From Streptomyces tuirus (GTDB lineage Bacteria > Actinomycetota > Actinomycetes > Streptomycetales > Streptomycetaceae), in NCBI GenBank assembly GCA_018195615.1, contig JAGTPG010000001.1, positions 1 through 64,000 of the forward strand: 64,000 bases of DNA. Direction: 5' to 3'. Position 1 is the first letter of the stretch, and each line of letters begins with the position of its first letter. The notes beneath the pieces are model-generated. The model saw nothing but the letters and a program-made list of their open reading frames with translations. It was not told the origin of the DNA and made no database searches. Both the position numbers and the translations under genes were made by a program. Of the stretch, positions 45,225-53,847 are shown piece by piece.

Positions 45225-46355
45225 CTACTGGGGTCGCCCCGCGGTCAGACGCTCCTGGACGAAGGCGTGGAACTCGCCGATGTGATGCTCGCTGGGCACG
45301 AGGACCCCGCCCTTGGCGTACAGCCGGGAGTTCATCGCGGGCTGACAGCGCTCGCACGCGTCGAAGTCCTGCCGGTTGACTCGGTCGAAGAGCTCCACCG
45401 ACCGGCTGACGTCCTTGCCGCTCTCGACGACGTGCTTGAGGTAGAGCCAGTCACACTCGACGACGGTGCGATCCGCGGCGACCGGGTACATCCGGTGGAA
45501 GATCACATGGTCGGGCACCAAGTTGATGAACACCTGCGGGCGGACCGTGATCGCGTAGTACCGGCGGTCCTGTTCCTCGGTGACGCCCGGGATGCGGTCG
45601 AGGCCCTCCGACCCGTCCACGGTGAAACCCTTGACCTCGGAGCCGAACTCCGCGCCGTGTCCCACGTAGTACTGGGCGGCGTAGCCGTCGGCGAACTCGG
45701 GGAGCACCTCGGTGAGCTCGGGGTGGATCGTCGCGCAGTGATAGCACTCCATGAAGTTCTCGACGATGAGTTTCCAGTTCGCCTTGACGTCGTAGACGAT
45801 CCGTCTGCCGACCTCGAGATCCTCGATGCCGTAGTGCTCGATGGAATCCGTGTCGCCGAGACGCGCGACCACGTCCCGTACGACCTCGTCGAAGGGGGGC
45901 GGGTGCTCGGCGAGGCACACCCAGACATAGCCGAGCCACTCGTGCGTGGCCACCGCCGCCAGGCCGTACTCGGTGCGGCTGATGTCGGGCATCTTGGTGA
46001 GGTTGGGTGCCGCGACGAGCTTGCCCGTCAGGTCGTACGTCCAGGCGTGGTAGGGGCACTGGAAGGCGCGTTTGACCTCGCCGGCCTCCGCCGTGCAGAG
46101 CTTGGCTCCGCGGTGGCGGCAGACGTTGAAGAAGGCACGTATGGAGTTGTCCCGTGCACGGGTGATGAGGATGCTCTCGCGACCCACCTCGACGGTACGG
46201 AAGGCACCGGGCCCGGCGAGGTCGGCGGAGCGCACGGCGCAGAACCACATCGCCTCGAAGATGTGTTCCTGCTCCTGGGCGAAGATCCCGGGATCCGTGT
46301 AAGAGGAGCCGGGGAGGGTGGCGATCAGGCTTTCCGGCAGGCCGGTCGAGGTCAC
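45225..46355 (-). CDS. gbcA: Rieske oxygenase, glycine betaine demethylase subunit (copy 2)
   Basis: A 376-residue paralogue of 23490-24632 with the same Rieske ligands (CRHRGAK, CPYHAWTYD) and iron site (ENFMECYHCATIHPE). GTG 46355 has GAGGAG and gives the same N-terminus as copy 1 (TSTGLPESLIATLPG). It lies downstream of a ferredoxin and a ferredoxin reductase, forming a complete three-component oxygenase. Differences from copy 1 are spread along the chain, so it may prefer a related substrate such as a longer betaine. Confidence 0.87.
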   Translation of the reverse strand: MTSTGLPESLIATLPGSSYTDPGIFAQEQEHIFEAMWFCAVRSADLAGPGAFRTVEVGRESILITRARDNSIRAFFNVCRHRGAKLCTAEAGEVKRAFQCPYHAWTYDLTGKLVAAPNLTKMPDISRTEYGLAAVATHEWLGYVWVCLAEHPPPFDEVVRDVVARLGDTDSIEHYGIEDLEVGRRIVYDVKANWKLIVENFMECYHCATIHPELTEVLPEFADGYAAQYYVGHGAEFGSEVKGFTVDGSEGLDRIPGVTEEQDRRYYAITVRPQVFINLVPDHVIFHRMYPVAADRTVVECDWLYLKHVVESGKDVSRSVELFDRVNRQDFDACERCQPAMNSRLYAKGGVLVPSEHHIGEFHAFVQERLTAGRPQ

Positions 46356-46509
46356 AGTGCACTCCTCGGGGAAACGTCGTGGTTCGGGCATGCACGCGCC
46401 GGGACGAGCTACACCGGACGTCGTCGGGTAAGGAGCAGCGCCGCTGCTGTGAGCGGCGCGGGTGTGTGCGCGAGGTCTACGACCCTGTAGGGACGCCGAC
46501 GGCCCTTTC

Positions 46510-47673
46510 TCAGGGCGCCTTGGCCGCGAGCTGCTTGCGCCAGCGCATGAACAGCCGGGGCTGGTTCATCCCGAGTACGGCGACCGGGTGTCCGGCGCGT
46601 CGGTAGACGGCCAGGACGTTGCGGTCGTCCGCGGTGCCTTCCTCGATCGTGACGCTGTCGGCGCGGGTCGCGTTGCCGGCGAACTGGATCTTCACGCCGT
46701 ACTGGTCGGACCAGAAGTACGGCGGCCGGGGGATGCCCGGCTCCGACTCGCCCCAGGACAGCAGGGCGGCCACGGCCGCGTCGGGGCGTTCCCGGGCTCC
46801 GGTCCAGTGCTCGACGCGGCGGTGGGTGCCCGCGCGCGGGTCGTACCAGGAGGCGCAGTCGCCGACCGCGACCACCCCGGCCAGGCTGGTACGGCCGTCC
46901 GCACCGCACTTGACGCCGTCGTCGAGTTCGACGCCGGATCCTGCCAGCCAGTCGACGCAGGGACGGGCCCCGACACCCACGACGACGATGTCGGCGGGGA
47001 TGCTGCGTCCGTCCTCCATCAGGACGGCCTCGACGCGGGTCTCGCCGCTCAGCCCCTTGACGCCCACGCCGCACAACAGGCGTACGCCGTGGTCCGCGTG
47101 GAGGGCGGAGACGATGCTCCCCATGGTCGCGCCGAGCGGTCCGGCCAGTGGGGTGGACGCCGCCTCGACGATGGTCACGTCGAGACCGAGGGCGCAGGCC
47201 GTGGAGGCGACCTCGGCGCCGATGAAGCCGCCGCCGATCACGACCAGGCGTCCGCCCCGGGCCAGTTCGTCCCGCAGGGCGCGGGCGTCGTCCAGGGTGC
47301 GCAGGGTGTGCACACCGGCCAGTCCGTCCATGCCGGGCAGGGTCCGGGCGGCGGCGCCGGTGGCGATGACGATGCCGTCGGCTCTCACCTCCCGGCCGTC
47401 GGTGAGCCGCACCGCGCGGGGAGTGGTGTCGAGTCCGGCGGCGCGGGCGCCGAGCAGCCACTCCGCTTGCAGGTCCTCGTCGTCCGGCTCCAGCGCGAGA
47501 TCGGCTTCGCCGATGCCGCCGGCCAGGAACTCCTTGGACAGTGGCGGCCGGTCGTACGGGCGGTGGTGTTCGTCGCCGATGACGACCAGCCGTCCGTCGT
47601 ATCCCTGTTTGCGCAACGAGCGCGCCGCTGACAGACCGGCCAGCGACGCGCCCACCACGGCCACTGTCCTCAC
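46510..47673 (-). CDS. NAD(P)H:ferredoxin reductase of the Rieske oxygenase system
   Basis: A 387-residue FAD/NAD reductase of the BphA4/putidaredoxin-reductase type. The FAD Rossmann motif is VAVVGASLAGLSAARSLRKQG, the NAD motif VVIGGGFIGAEVASTAC, and the FAD ribityl contact GVVAVGDCASWYDPR. A C-terminal reductase domain follows. GTG 47673 overlaps the ferredoxin stop (GTGA), so the two are coupled. It would pass electrons from NAD(P)H to the ferredoxin for GbcA. This replaces the GbcB-type flavin-ferredoxin reductase known from Pseudomonas betaine demethylation. Confidence 0.9.
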   Translation of the reverse strand: MRTVAVVGASLAGLSAARSLRKQGYDGRLVVIGDEHHRPYDRPPLSKEFLAGGIGEADLALEPDDEDLQAEWLLGARAAGLDTTPRAVRLTDGREVRADGIVIATGAAARTLPGMDGLAGVHTLRTLDDARALRDELARGGRLVVIGGGFIGAEVASTACALGLDVTIVEAASTPLAGPLGATMGSIVSALHADHGVRLLCGVGVKGLSGETRVEAVLMEDGRSIPADIVVVGVGARPCVDWLAGSGVELDDGVKCGADGRTSLAGVVAVGDCASWYDPRAGTHRRVEHWTGARERPDAAVAALLSWGESEPGIPRPPYFWSDQYGVKIQFAGNATRADSVTIEEGTADDRNVLAVYRRAGHPVAVLGMNQPRLFMRWRKQLAAKAP

Positions 47674-48032
47674 GCGACGCCCCCGGCGAGCCGGGCGGCG
47701 ATGCAGGGAGGCAGGTTCGGGGCTGCCGTGGACAGCCGGACGTAGATCATGCCGTCCTCGATGAAGACCTCGTGCGTGCGCACCGGGAGCTTGGCCGGCG
47801 GGGCGTCGACGGCTCCGGTCTTGAGGTTGAACTTCGAGGCGTGCAGCGGGCATTCGACCTCGCATCCCTCCAGCCAGCCGTCGGCGAGCGAGGCGTCCTG
47901 GTGGGTGCATGTGTCGTCGATGGCGAAGAGTTCGCCGTCGTCGGTGTGGAACACCGAGACGGGCGGGTCGATGTCGAGCCTGTGGGCCTCGCCTCGGGGC
48001 AGATCCACGAGACGGCACGCGGGAATCATCAT
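47670..48032 (-). CDS. Rieske-type [2Fe-2S] ferredoxin
   Basis: A 120-residue ferredoxin with ligands CTHQDASLADG and ECPLHASKFNLKTG (C-x-H ... C-x2-H), as in biphenyl/naphthalene dioxygenase ferredoxins. ATG 48032 (Met-Met-Ile-Pro) has GAGGTG. It is first in the ferredoxin-reductase-gbcA operon. The first 16 bases of its coding region recur at 49142-49157, at the start of a leader peptide before folP. Confidence 0.9.
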   Translation of the reverse strand: MMIPACRLVDLPRGEAHRLDIDPPVSVFHTDDGELFAIDDTCTHQDASLADGWLEGCEVECPLHASKFNLKTGAVDAPPAKLPVRTHEVFIEDGMIYVRLSTAAPNLPPCIAARLAGGVA

Positions 48033-48040
48033 GACACCTC

Positions 48041-48109
48041 GGTGCGTATAGCGAAACGGATTGCGGTCAACGCAACGCCAGTTTGAGGGCGCCCACAAAC
48101 CCTTGTCAA
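48041..48109 (-). promoter_or_regulatory. Ferredoxin operon promoter with tandem operators
   Basis: On the minus strand TTGACA (48104-48109), an 18-bp spacer and CAAACT (48080-48085) precede ATTGC-N7-GCAAC (48060-48076) and GGTGC-N7-GAAAC (48041-48057), 19 bp apart, just before the ribosome site. Confidence 0.75.
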
Positions 48110-48143
48110 GGAGTTCACGGGACGGCCGAAGCACCTATTTTTC

Positions 48144-48179
48144 GTTGCGCAATACGAAACGCCCTGCGTCATAAGAAAC
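48144..48179. promoter_or_regulatory. Second tandem operator pair upstream of the ferredoxin promoter
   Basis: GTTGC-N7-GAAAC (48144-48160) and CCTGC-N7-GAAAC (48163-48179) are again 19 bp apart. The pair starts 84 bp (eight helical turns) from the one overlapping the ferredoxin leader. It lies in the gap after folP and may support DNA looping or a second promoter. Confidence 0.6.
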
Positions 48180-48201
48180 GCAGGTCAGGGCGGAGCACCC
48201 C

Positions 48202-49112
48202 TCAGAACCGGGACATCGGCAGGGGTGCCGCCGCGGATTCGAGGCCCCAGCGCGCGGTCACGCGCACCGCGTCGGCCGTCGAGGCGACGTCGTGGACACG
48301 GACGCACCAGGCACCCTGGGCGGCGGCCAGCACCGACACCGCGGAGGTGGCCGCGTCCCGCAGGTGTGCCGGGCGCGGTCGGCCCGTCTCCGGGTCCCTC
48401 AGCAGCTGGCCCAGAAACGACTTCCGGGCCGCGCCCACCAGAACCGGCCGGCCGAGGGCGGCCACCTCCCTCAGACGGCCGAGCAGCCGCCAGTTGTGCT
48501 CGGCGTGCTTGGCGAACCCCAGCCCCGGGTCGACGATGAGACAGTCCGGGGGATCCCGGCGCGCAGGGCCGCGTCGACTCTCGCCCGCAACTCCCCGACC
48601 ACGTCCGTGACGACGTCGTCGTACACGGCGTTCGCCTGCATGCCGGCGGAGTGCCCGCGCCAGTGCATGACCACGTAGGGCGTACCGGCCCGTGCCATCA
48701 GCGGCAGCATCGCCGGATCGGCGAGTCCGCCGGAGACGTCGTTGACCAGGGCGGCGCCGGCCTCCATGGCGCGGGCGGCGACCTCGGCGCGCATGGTGTC
48801 GACACTGACCGTCGCACCGGCGGCGGCGAGTTCGTGGACGACCGGCAGCACTCGCCGCAGCTCCTCCTCGACGGCCGGGCGTGCGGCGCCGGGGCGGGTC
48901 GACTCGCCGCCCACGTCCAGGATGTCCGCGCCCTCGTCGAGCAGGGCGAGGCCGTGCGCGACGGCCCGTTCCGCGTCGAACCACCGACCGCCGTCGGAGA
49001 ACGAGTCGGGCGTGACGTTCACGATGCCCATCACCAGGGTGCGGTCGGGGCGGGGCAGACCTCGCGGGGGCGGTGCGGAAGCGGCCTGGCCGGGCCGGGC
49101 TGCGGTGCTCAT
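48202..49112 (-). CDS. folP: Dihydropteroate synthase
   Basis: About 303 residues; joins pterin and p-aminobenzoate to make folate precursor. Motifs: VMGIVNVTPDSFSDGG, DVGGESTRPG, VSVDTMRAEVAARA, LVNDVSGGLADP and PVLVGAARKSFLG. One frame break near 48550 is repaired by one C in a C-run. ATG 49112 overlaps the stop of a 15-codon leader ORF. It is embedded in the betaine regulon with its own operators, so it probably boosts THF supply during C1 overload and is likely an extra copy besides the folate-operon folP. Confidence 0.9.
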
Positions 49113-49156
49113 GCGGCGCGGGGCGGGTCGGCGAAGGGGCGCGCGGGAATCATCAT
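49109..49156 (-). CDS. 15-residue leader peptide before folP, resembling the ferredoxin N-terminus
   Basis: The ORF reads MMIPARPFADPPRAA and stops by overlapping the folP ATG (ATGA). The first 16 bases match the ferredoxin gene start exactly (48018-48033), and the peptide aligns with MMIPACRLVDLPRGEA. It may be a coupling leader or the relic of a duplicated ferredoxin promoter-start segment that was joined to folP. It is too short to judge coding potential by codon use. Confidence 0.5.
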   Translation of the reverse strand: MMIPARPFADPPRAA

Positions 49157-49172
49157 GGAACCTGTCGACCTC

Positions 49173-49239
49173 GTTGCATATGGAGGAACAACGTGCGATA
49201 TGGGCAACGAGTCTGAGGACGGCCGCGCGGCACTGTCAA
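49173..49239 (-). promoter_or_regulatory. folP promoter with tandem IclR-type operators
   Basis: On the minus strand TTGACA (49234-49239), an 18-bp spacer and CAGACT (49210-49215) precede CGTGC-N7-GCAAC (49192-49208) and GTTGC-N7-GGAAC (49173-49189), 19 bp apart. The spacing equals that of the ferredoxin promoter. Confidence 0.75.
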
Positions 49240-49252
49240 GGCAGGCGCAAGA

Positions 49253-49286
49253 CCGAGGCCCCCGGATGTGGTTCCGGAGGCCTCGG
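49253..49286. terminator. Terminator after the MBL-fold hydrolase gene
   Basis: An 8-bp outer stem CCGAGGCC/GGCCTCGG (49253-49260, 49279-49286) and a 5-bp inner stem form a strong hairpin between the hydrolase stop (49401) and the folP promoter. The remaining 110 bp to 49400 show nothing else. Confidence 0.6.
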
Positions 49287-49400
49287 CCTTCTGATGTGGT
49301 TCCGACGCCGGAGCGAACAGCCGGGCGCCTACTCGTCGATACTGCTCGGCAGGAGGACCGAGGCCGTTCGGCCACCCCGGCCGGACAGGGCCTGGCCTGG

Positions 49401-50036
49401 TCACCAGCCGCGGGCGGCCCACTCCTCCAGGTGCGGGGCTTCCGCCTCGATGGTCGTGGTGTCGCCGTGTCCGGTGTGGACGACCGTCTCACCCGGGAGT
49501 GTCAGCAGCCGGTCGCCGATCGAGGTGATGATCGTGCCGAAGTCGCTGTACGAGCGCCCGGTCGCGCCGGGCCCTCCCGCGAACAGCGTGTCGCCGCTGA
49601 ACAGCGCCCCCAGTTCGGGGGCGTACAGGCACACGGCCCCGGGCGCGTGTCCGGGCGTGTGGAGGACGCGCAGTCCGATGCCCGCCACGGCGAGTTCGTC
49701 GCCGTCGGCGAGCGGGCCGTCGGGCCGTCGGTTCGGATGCACCATCTTCCACAGCACCTGGTCGTCGGGGTGCAGGAGGATGGCCGCCCCCGTGGCGAGA
49801 GCGACGTCCGGCGCGGCGCGCACATGGTCGTCGTGGGCGTGGGTGCACACGACGGCCGACAGGCGGCGGTCGCCGACGGCCTCCAGGACGGCGTCGGAGT
49901 CGTGTGCCGCGTCGATGACGACCACCTCGTCGTCGTCACCGATGATCCAGACGTTGTTGTCGACGTCCCAGGTGCCGCCGTCGAGGCTGAAGGTGCCGCT
50001 CGTGACGAGATGTTCGATGCGCGGTTCGCCGGCCAT
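49401..50036 (-). CDS. Metallo-beta-lactamase-fold hydrolase, candidate S-formylmycothiol hydrolase
   Basis: A 211-residue glyoxalase II-like protein. Metal ligands: HAHDDH in VVCTHAHDDHVRA, HTPGHAPGA, ALFSGDTLFAGG and a C-terminal HTGHGDTT. ATG 50036 overlaps the stop of the mycothiol-dependent dehydrogenase gene, so the two are translationally coupled. Formaldehyde oxidation on mycothiol gives S-formylmycothiol, and a thioester hydrolase is then expected. This fold and position fit that job, but the substrate is inferred. It could also act on S-lactoyl or persulfide adducts. Confidence 0.78.
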   Translation of the reverse strand: MAGEPRIEHLVTSGTFSLDGGTWDVDNNVWIIGDDDEVVVIDAAHDSDAVLEAVGDRRLSAVVCTHAHDDHVRAAPDVALATGAAILLHPDDQVLWKMVHPNRRPDGPLADGDELAVAGIGLRVLHTPGHAPGAVCLYAPELGALFSGDTLFAGGPGATGRSYSDFGTIITSIGDRLLTLPGETVVHTGHGDTTTIEAEAPHLEEWAARGW

Positions 50037-51120
50037 CACAGCACCACCACGGAGCGCAGCACGTCGCCGCCGTGCATCTTCTCGAAGGCCTCCTCGACGT
50101 CACCGAGGCCGATGGTCTCGCTGACGAACGCGTCCAGGTCGAACCGGCCGCCCAGGTACAGGTCGATGAGGGCCGGGAAGTCGCGGGAGGGCAGGCAGTC
50201 GCCGTACCAGCTGGACTTCAGCGAGCCGCCGCGCCCGAAGACGTCGAGCAGCGGCAGCTCCACCTTCATCTCCGGGGTGGGCACGCCGACCAGCACGACT
50301 GTGCCGGCCAGGTCCCGGGCGTAGAAGGCCTGCTGGTACGTCTCGGGGCGGCCGACCGCCTCGACGACGACGTCCGCGCCGAAGCCTCCGGTCAGTTCGC
50401 GCACCGCCTCCACGACATCGCCCTCGGCGCCGTCGACCGTGTGGGTGGCCCCCATGGCCATCGCGCGGTCCAGCTTGCGCCGGTCGATGTCGACAGCGAT
50501 GACCTTGGACGCGCCGGCGAGCCGGGCCCCCGCGACGGCGGCCATGCCGACTCCGCCGCAGCCGATGACGGCGACGGAGTCGCCGCGGCCCACGGCCCCG
50601 GTGTTCACGGCGGCGCCGAAGCCCGCCATGACTCCGCATCCGAGCAGCCCGGCTGCCGCCGCCGGGCCGCCGGGTCCACCTTGGTGCACTGCCCGGCCGC
50701 GACCAGTGTCTTCTCCGCGAAGGCGCCGATGCCGAGGGCCGGTGAGAGCGGAGTGCCGTCGAGCAGCGTCATCGGCTGTGTCGCGTTGTGGGTGGCGAAG
50801 CAGTACCAGGGCTTGCCCTTGCTGCACGCCCGGCACTGGCCGCACACGGCACGCCAGTTGAGGATGACGAAGTCACCGGGCTCGACGCCGGAGACTCCCT
50901 CTCCCACCGCCTCGACGCGGCCGGCCGCCTCGTGCCCCAGGAGGAAGGGGAATTCGTCGTTGATCCCGCCCTCGCGGTAGTGGAGGTCGGTATGACAGAC
51001 GCCGCACGCCTCGACCTTGACCAGCGCCTCACCCGGACCGGGATCGGGGACGACGATCGTCTCGACGGAAACCGGCGCGCCCTTCTTCCGGGCGACGACG
51101 GCACGAACCTCGTGGGCCAT
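50036..51120 (-). CDS. mscR: S-(hydroxymethyl)mycothiol dehydrogenase (zinc alcohol dehydrogenase class III-like)
   Basis: About 361 residues. It oxidises the formaldehyde-mycothiol adduct made when GbcA releases formaldehyde. Catalytic zinc ligands are in [10 protein letters not shown] and GHEAAGRVE. Structural zinc cysteines are in [15 protein letters not shown]. The NAD motif is [22 protein letters not shown]. One frame break near 50665 lies in a GC run. ATG 51120 has GAGGAGC. The start is followed upstream by a promoter with tandem operators. It forms an operon with the MBL hydrolase. A general alcohol dehydrogenase is the alternative, but the context favours formaldehyde. Confidence 0.87.
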
Positions 51121-51167
51121 GAGCTGCTCCTCAGACGGGAAACACACGCGAGTGCGCCGGTTCATGA

Positions 51168-51235
51168 GTTGCCTCATCAGATACACGCACCGCTATACGC
51201 AACTGAGCATCGGGGAGGAGGACACCGAGGGTCAA
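51168..51235 (-). promoter_or_regulatory. mscR promoter with tandem IclR-type operators
   Basis: On the minus strand TTGACC (51230-51235) and GATGCT or CGATGC (51206-51212) precede GCACC-N7-GCAAC (51187-51203) and GTTGC-N7-GATAC (51168-51184), 19 bp apart. Confidence 0.7.
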
Positions 51236-51302
51236 GAGGTCGGCCGGAACCGGACGCAGCCGGCCGGATCCGTCGGGCTGAGGTTGCCCGGCCCGCGCGC
51301 AC

Positions 51303-51348
51303 ATGAGGGGCCGCACCCCTCGGGCACTCCCGGGATGCGGCCCCTCAT
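51303..51348. terminator. Terminator after the BCCT transporter gene
   Basis: A perfect 13-bp stem (ATGAGGGGCCGCA at 51303-51315 and its complement at 51336-51348) with a 20-bp loop lies 52 bp beyond the transporter stop. Confidence 0.8.
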
Positions 51349-51400
51349 ATCGTCTGACGCGGCCGAGTCGCCCTACTCCGGCCGGCTCGGTCCGGGCAGC

Positions 51401-53062
51401 TCAGCCCGCCGGCCGCGAGTCCGCCATGGCCTCGGCCGGCCGCACACCGGGGCGCGGCTCCGCCTCGACGACGGCTTCGGCTTCGGCTTCGGCTTCGGCA
51501 TTGGCAACGACAGCGCTCTCCCGCTCACGCACCGGCTCCGGCGCGTCCGTCGGCTCGGCGCGCAGCGCCTTCACCAGGGAGACGCACAAGCCGATCATCA
51601 CGAAGAGGAACGGGAACGCGGCGATGATGGCCACCTGTTTGACCGCCTCCAGGCCGCCCGCCATCAGCAGCACGGCCGCGACCAGACCGGTCAGCGTCCC
51701 CCAGAGGATCACGACGAGGCGCCCGGGCGTCGTGCTGCCGCGACAGGACAGCATGCCCAGCACCACGGAGGCCGCGTCGGCGCCGCTGACGAAGAACAGA
51801 CCCACCAGAACGATCACCAGGACCGAGGTGACGGAGAACCAGGGAAGGTGCTGCAGGGTGGCGAACAGGCCCGCTTCCTCGCCCTTGGCGACCGCCGAGG
51901 CCAGATCGGCACCGTGCATCTCCTGGTTCAGCGCGGTACCGCCGAGGATCGCGAACCACACGACGCTCACCAGGCTCGGCGCGATGATCACGCCGACGAT
52001 GAACTCCCGGATGGTCCGGCCGCGGGAGATCCGCGCGATGAACGTCCCGACGAACGGCGTCCAGGAGATCCACCACGCCCAGTAGAAGACGGTCCAGCCG
52101 GAGAGCCACTCGCCGCCGCCGAAGGCGCCCGTCGTGAAGCTCATCTTCGGAAGCGAGGCCAGATAGCCGCCCAGCGCCTCGGTCTGGCTCTCCAGGATGA
52201 ACACGGTGGGGCCCACGACGAAGACGAACAGCAGCAGCACGGCGGCCAGGATCATGTTGCCGTTGCTCAGCCACTGGATGCCGCGGTGCACTCCGGAGAG
52301 TGCGGAGAGCACGAACAACACCGTGAGGACCGCGATGATCGAGACGGCCAGCGCGGTGGAGTCCGGGACGCCCCAGAGTTCCTTCAGCCCCCTGTTGACC
52401 TGCAGGGCGCCGAGCCCGAGGGAGACGGCGGAACCGAAAAGGGTGGCGAAGATCGCCAGAATGTCGATGGACTTGCCCAGGGGACCGTCCACCAGGTCAC
52501 CGAGCAGCGGCCGGAAGGCGGAGCTGATCAGGCTGTTGCCGCTCTTGCGGAATCCGAAGTAGGCGAGCGCCAGGCCGGCCACGGCGTACATCGCCCAGGG
52601 ATGGACCGCCCAGTGGAAGTACGAGTACTCCAGCGCCAGCCGGGCCGCGTCCTCGCTGCCGGCCTTCGCGGAGCCCGGCGGCGGACTGGACATATGCATG
52701 ATCGGTTCGCTCGCCCCGTAGAACATCAGGCCGATGCCCATACCGGCGCTGAACATCATCGCCACCCAGGAGGCGGTGCTGAACTCCGGGCGCTCACCGT
52801 CCCTGCCGAGCCGGATGGAGCCGAACCGGCTGAACGCGAGGACCGCCGCCAGCAGCACGAACCCTGAACTCGTCAGGACGAAGAGCCAGCCGAAGTTGTC
52901 GATGATCCGGTTCAGGGTCGTCTCGGCGACGGCGGCGAGACTGTCGGTGAAGAACACCCCCCAGGCCACGAAGAGGGCGGTCAGCGTGACGGATATGTAG
53001 AGGACGGCGGGATCCACCCGTGCGAGGGCCGATGTCGATTTCTTCGTCGCAGCGGTACTCAT
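51401..53062 (-). CDS. BCCT-family choline/glycine betaine transporter
   Basis: A 553-residue secondary transporter with 12 predicted helices. The family signature is in YWAWWISWTPFVGTFIARISRGRT (helix 8 region). GMGIGLMFYGASEPIMH matches the Gly-rich helix 3 and suggests, by analogy with BetP (MGIGFG), sodium or proton coupling. FHWAVHPWAMYAVAGLALAYFGFR also fits. The C-terminal tail (about 505-553) is charged with an Ala-Glu repeat (AEAEAEAEAVVEAE) and could be an osmosensing domain. ATG 53062 has GGAAGG. Its promoter carries tandem operators, so it responds to substrate catabolism and not only osmotic stress. Confidence 0.92.
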   Translation of the reverse strand: MSTAATKKSTSALARVDPAVLYISVTLTALFVAWGVFFTDSLAAVAETTLNRIIDNFGWLFVLTSSGFVLLAAVLAFSRFGSIRLGRDGERPEFSTASWVAMMFSAGMGIGLMFYGASEPIMHMSSPPPGSAKAGSEDAARLALEYSYFHWAVHPWAMYAVAGLALAYFGFRKSGNSLISSAFRPLLGDLVDGPLGKSIDILAIFATLFGSAVSLGLGALQVNRGLKELWGVPDSTALAVSIIAVLTVLFVLSALSGVHRGIQWLSNGNMILAAVLLLFVFVVGPTVFILESQTEALGGYLASLPKMSFTTGAFGGGEWLSGWTVFYWAWWISWTPFVGTFIARISRGRTIREFIVGVIIAPSLVSVVWFAILGGTALNQEMHGADLASAVAKGEEAGLFATLQHLPWFSVTSVLVIVLVGLFFVSGADAASVVLGMLSCRGSTTPGRLVVILWGTLTGLVAAVLLMAGGLEAVKQVAIIAAFPFLFVMIGLCVSLVKALRAEPTDAPEPVRERESAVVANAEAEAEAEAVVEAEPRPGVRPAEAMADSRPAG

Positions 53063-53132
53063 GCGAAGCCTTCCGACCGGGACGGGGGTGGCGGGTCTGC
53101 GTCTGCATCCCTGCGCGAGCACCACGCTCTGC

Positions 53133-53197
53133 GGTGCACAACACGCAACTGAGCGCTCGATGTGCAACACAGTTCCTGCCACGCACCGGTGCGTCAA
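53133..53197 (-). promoter_or_regulatory. BCCT transporter promoter with tandem IclR-type operators
   Basis: On the minus strand TTGACG (53192-53197), a 17-bp spacer and AACTGT (53169-53174) are followed by AGCGC-N7-GCAAC (53152-53168) and GGTGC-N7-GCAAC (53133-53149), 19 bp apart. Confidence 0.72.
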
Positions 53198-53259
53198 CCC
53201 CCCGTACACCGGCCGTTCCCGCCGGGCGTCACGTCAGGACACCGGGCTCTCCGGGCCCT

Positions 53260-53759
<500 letters not shown>

Positions 53760-53777
53760 CCACACATTTCGCCATCC

Positions 53778-53798
53778 TCAGGTCATCATATGACCTGA
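53778..53798. promoter_or_regulatory. 21-bp perfect palindrome upstream of ltnD
   Basis: Arms TCAGGTCAT and ATGACCTGA flank a CAT centre. It sits 50 bp before the ltnD start and is a strong operator candidate for the threonate/erythronate operon, possibly for the GntR/FCD protein encoded at its end. Confidence 0.65.
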
Positions 53799-53847
53799 TC
53801 TCTCGGAGGCGTTCGCTCCGGACGGCACAGCAAAGGCGAGGATGGGT

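Noticed and set aside
51486..51540. A coding repeat or tandem repeat element in the BCCT tail (gct/gaa-rich stretch)
   Set aside because: It is a short Ala-Glu codon repeat in frame within the C-terminal tail of the transporter and needs no separate element.
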